From Clostridia bacterium (GTDB taxonomy: Bacteria; Bacillota; Clostridia; Oscillospirales; CAG-272): DNA of 44,108 nt. Within the stretch, counting starts at the first letter, position 1. Each line of letters opens with the position of its first letter. Location: contig JAGAMD010000017.1 of assembly GCA_017624905.1 (NCBI GenBank), positions 1 through 44,108 of the forward strand. Direction: 5' to 3'. A program made the translations under genes and the position numbers. Under the pieces are notes generated by a model. The model was not told where the DNA came from, searched no databases, and saw only the letters and a list, made by a program, of their open reading frames with translations. This document shows positions 43,749 to 44,108 of the stretch, piece by piece.

Positions 43749-44108
43749 TTATTTTATATGCTTTTGGAAAGCCTCGTAATTTGCGAGTTCCCCTTCTCTA
43801 TGGAAAACTGCATACTCAATAACATCAAAGTAATATACAAATTCTTGCATCACTTTATTGAATACCTTTGCAACGACCTCTGGAGGATTTCTAAAAGCTC
43901 CACAGCCGAAAGCACCCAGAATTAAAACTTCATTTCCATTTGAAGCAGCTATTTCAAAAATTCTTCTTATACGAGATTCTAACAACTTCTCTAATTCTTG
44001 TGTTGTTATTTTCGCTTGCTTACTGCCTGCGTTTGGGTTCATTGCATTACTTGGCTTCTCTCTCAAATTAGGTGCAGCACAAGTCAAAATATTCACTTTC
44101 CACCATTC
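43749..44108 (-). CDS. TIGR02452-type (macrodomain/PARG-like) protein, C-terminal part (5' end outside window)
   Basis: The frame is open to the window edge, so this is the last 119 residues of a longer protein. It reads VNILTCAAPNLR near the edge and VLILGAFGCGAFRNPPEVVA in the middle. These are signatures of the TIGR02452/DUF2263 family, related to macrodomains and to microbial poly(ADP-ribose) glycohydrolases, which bind or remove ADP-ribose. The GAFGCGAFRNPP loop is the expected phosphate/ribose-binding segment. A GTG at 44094-44096 lies within the frame and is probably not the start, because family members have an N-terminal part of 100 or more residues that should be upstream. Function in this cell is unknown. 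Confidence 0.85.
   Translation of the reverse strand, partial: EWWKVNILTCAAPNLREKPSNAMNPNAGSKQAKITTQELEKLLESRIRRIFEIAASNGNEVLILGAFGCGAFRNPPEVVAKVFNKVMQEFVYYFDVIEYAVFHREGELANYEAFQKHIK

Overview
This 44.1 kb window is AT-rich chromosomal DNA from a low-GC Bacillota, most likely an uncultured gut-type member of class Clostridia (inference). The pointers are strong AGGAGG ribosome binding sites, sigma-A promoters with 17-base spacers, the miaB-ymcA/ylbF-mutS-mutL gene order known from Bacillota, a T-box leader, a secreted BspA-type leucine-rich protein, and small dispersed hairpin repeats. I see no phage, plasmid, IS element or CRISPR array. Most genes are on the minus strand.

Layout. 1-0.8 kb: end of the atp operon (atpD 3' part and a short atpC). 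1.1-2.0 kb: a DUF11 repeat protein. 2.0-10.5 kb (minus): miaB, a YlbF/YmcA-family protein with a Cys/His tail, mutS, mutL, tgt and a polysaccharide deacetylase, running from one promoter to a bidirectional terminator. 10.6-11.0 kb: tRNA-Leu(GAG) and a hairpin-rich region that may encode a structured RNA. 11.0-19.8 kb (minus): a Gfo/Idh/MocA oxidoreductase, coaE, an M18 aminopeptidase, a KDPG aldolase-VOC fusion, prfA, a Sua5-type enzyme, a ParC-like topoisomerase subunit and a 37-residue membrane peptide. 20.0-23.1 kb: a secreted leucine-rich protein, ridA and a GIY-YIG gene among short dispersed repeats.

23.1-35.5 kb (minus) is a nearly complete branched-chain amino acid operon: leuA, ilvB, ilvN, ilvC, ilvD, leuC, leuD, leuB, a DUF815-type AAA+ ATPase, then ilvA. 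It starts at a strong promoter and a T-box leader whose specifier reads CUC (Leu). The cognate tRNA-Leu(GAG) is in this same window. ilvE, the last step, is 1.5 kb away in its own unit. ridA, which removes the reactive imines made by IlvA, lies just beyond ilvA.

35.6-44.1 kb is more varied: three membrane proteins resembling the YwaF/TMEM164 group (one plus, two minus and overlapping), a rare fusion of an ECF-transporter S-component-like membrane domain with a HAD phosphatase, a MATE exporter, an alpha/beta hydrolase, tRNA-Pro(UGG), and the 3' part of a TIGR02452-type (macrodomain/PARG-like) gene cut by the window edge.

The best leads for something new are the ECF-S/HAD fusion, the set of YwaF-like proteins, the hairpin-rich RNA candidate beside tRNA-Leu, the DUF815 ATPase inside the amino acid operon, the Cys/His tail on the YlbF-type protein, and the 37-residue membrane peptide. 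All functional claims rest on recognisable motifs and context read by eye; no database search was run.
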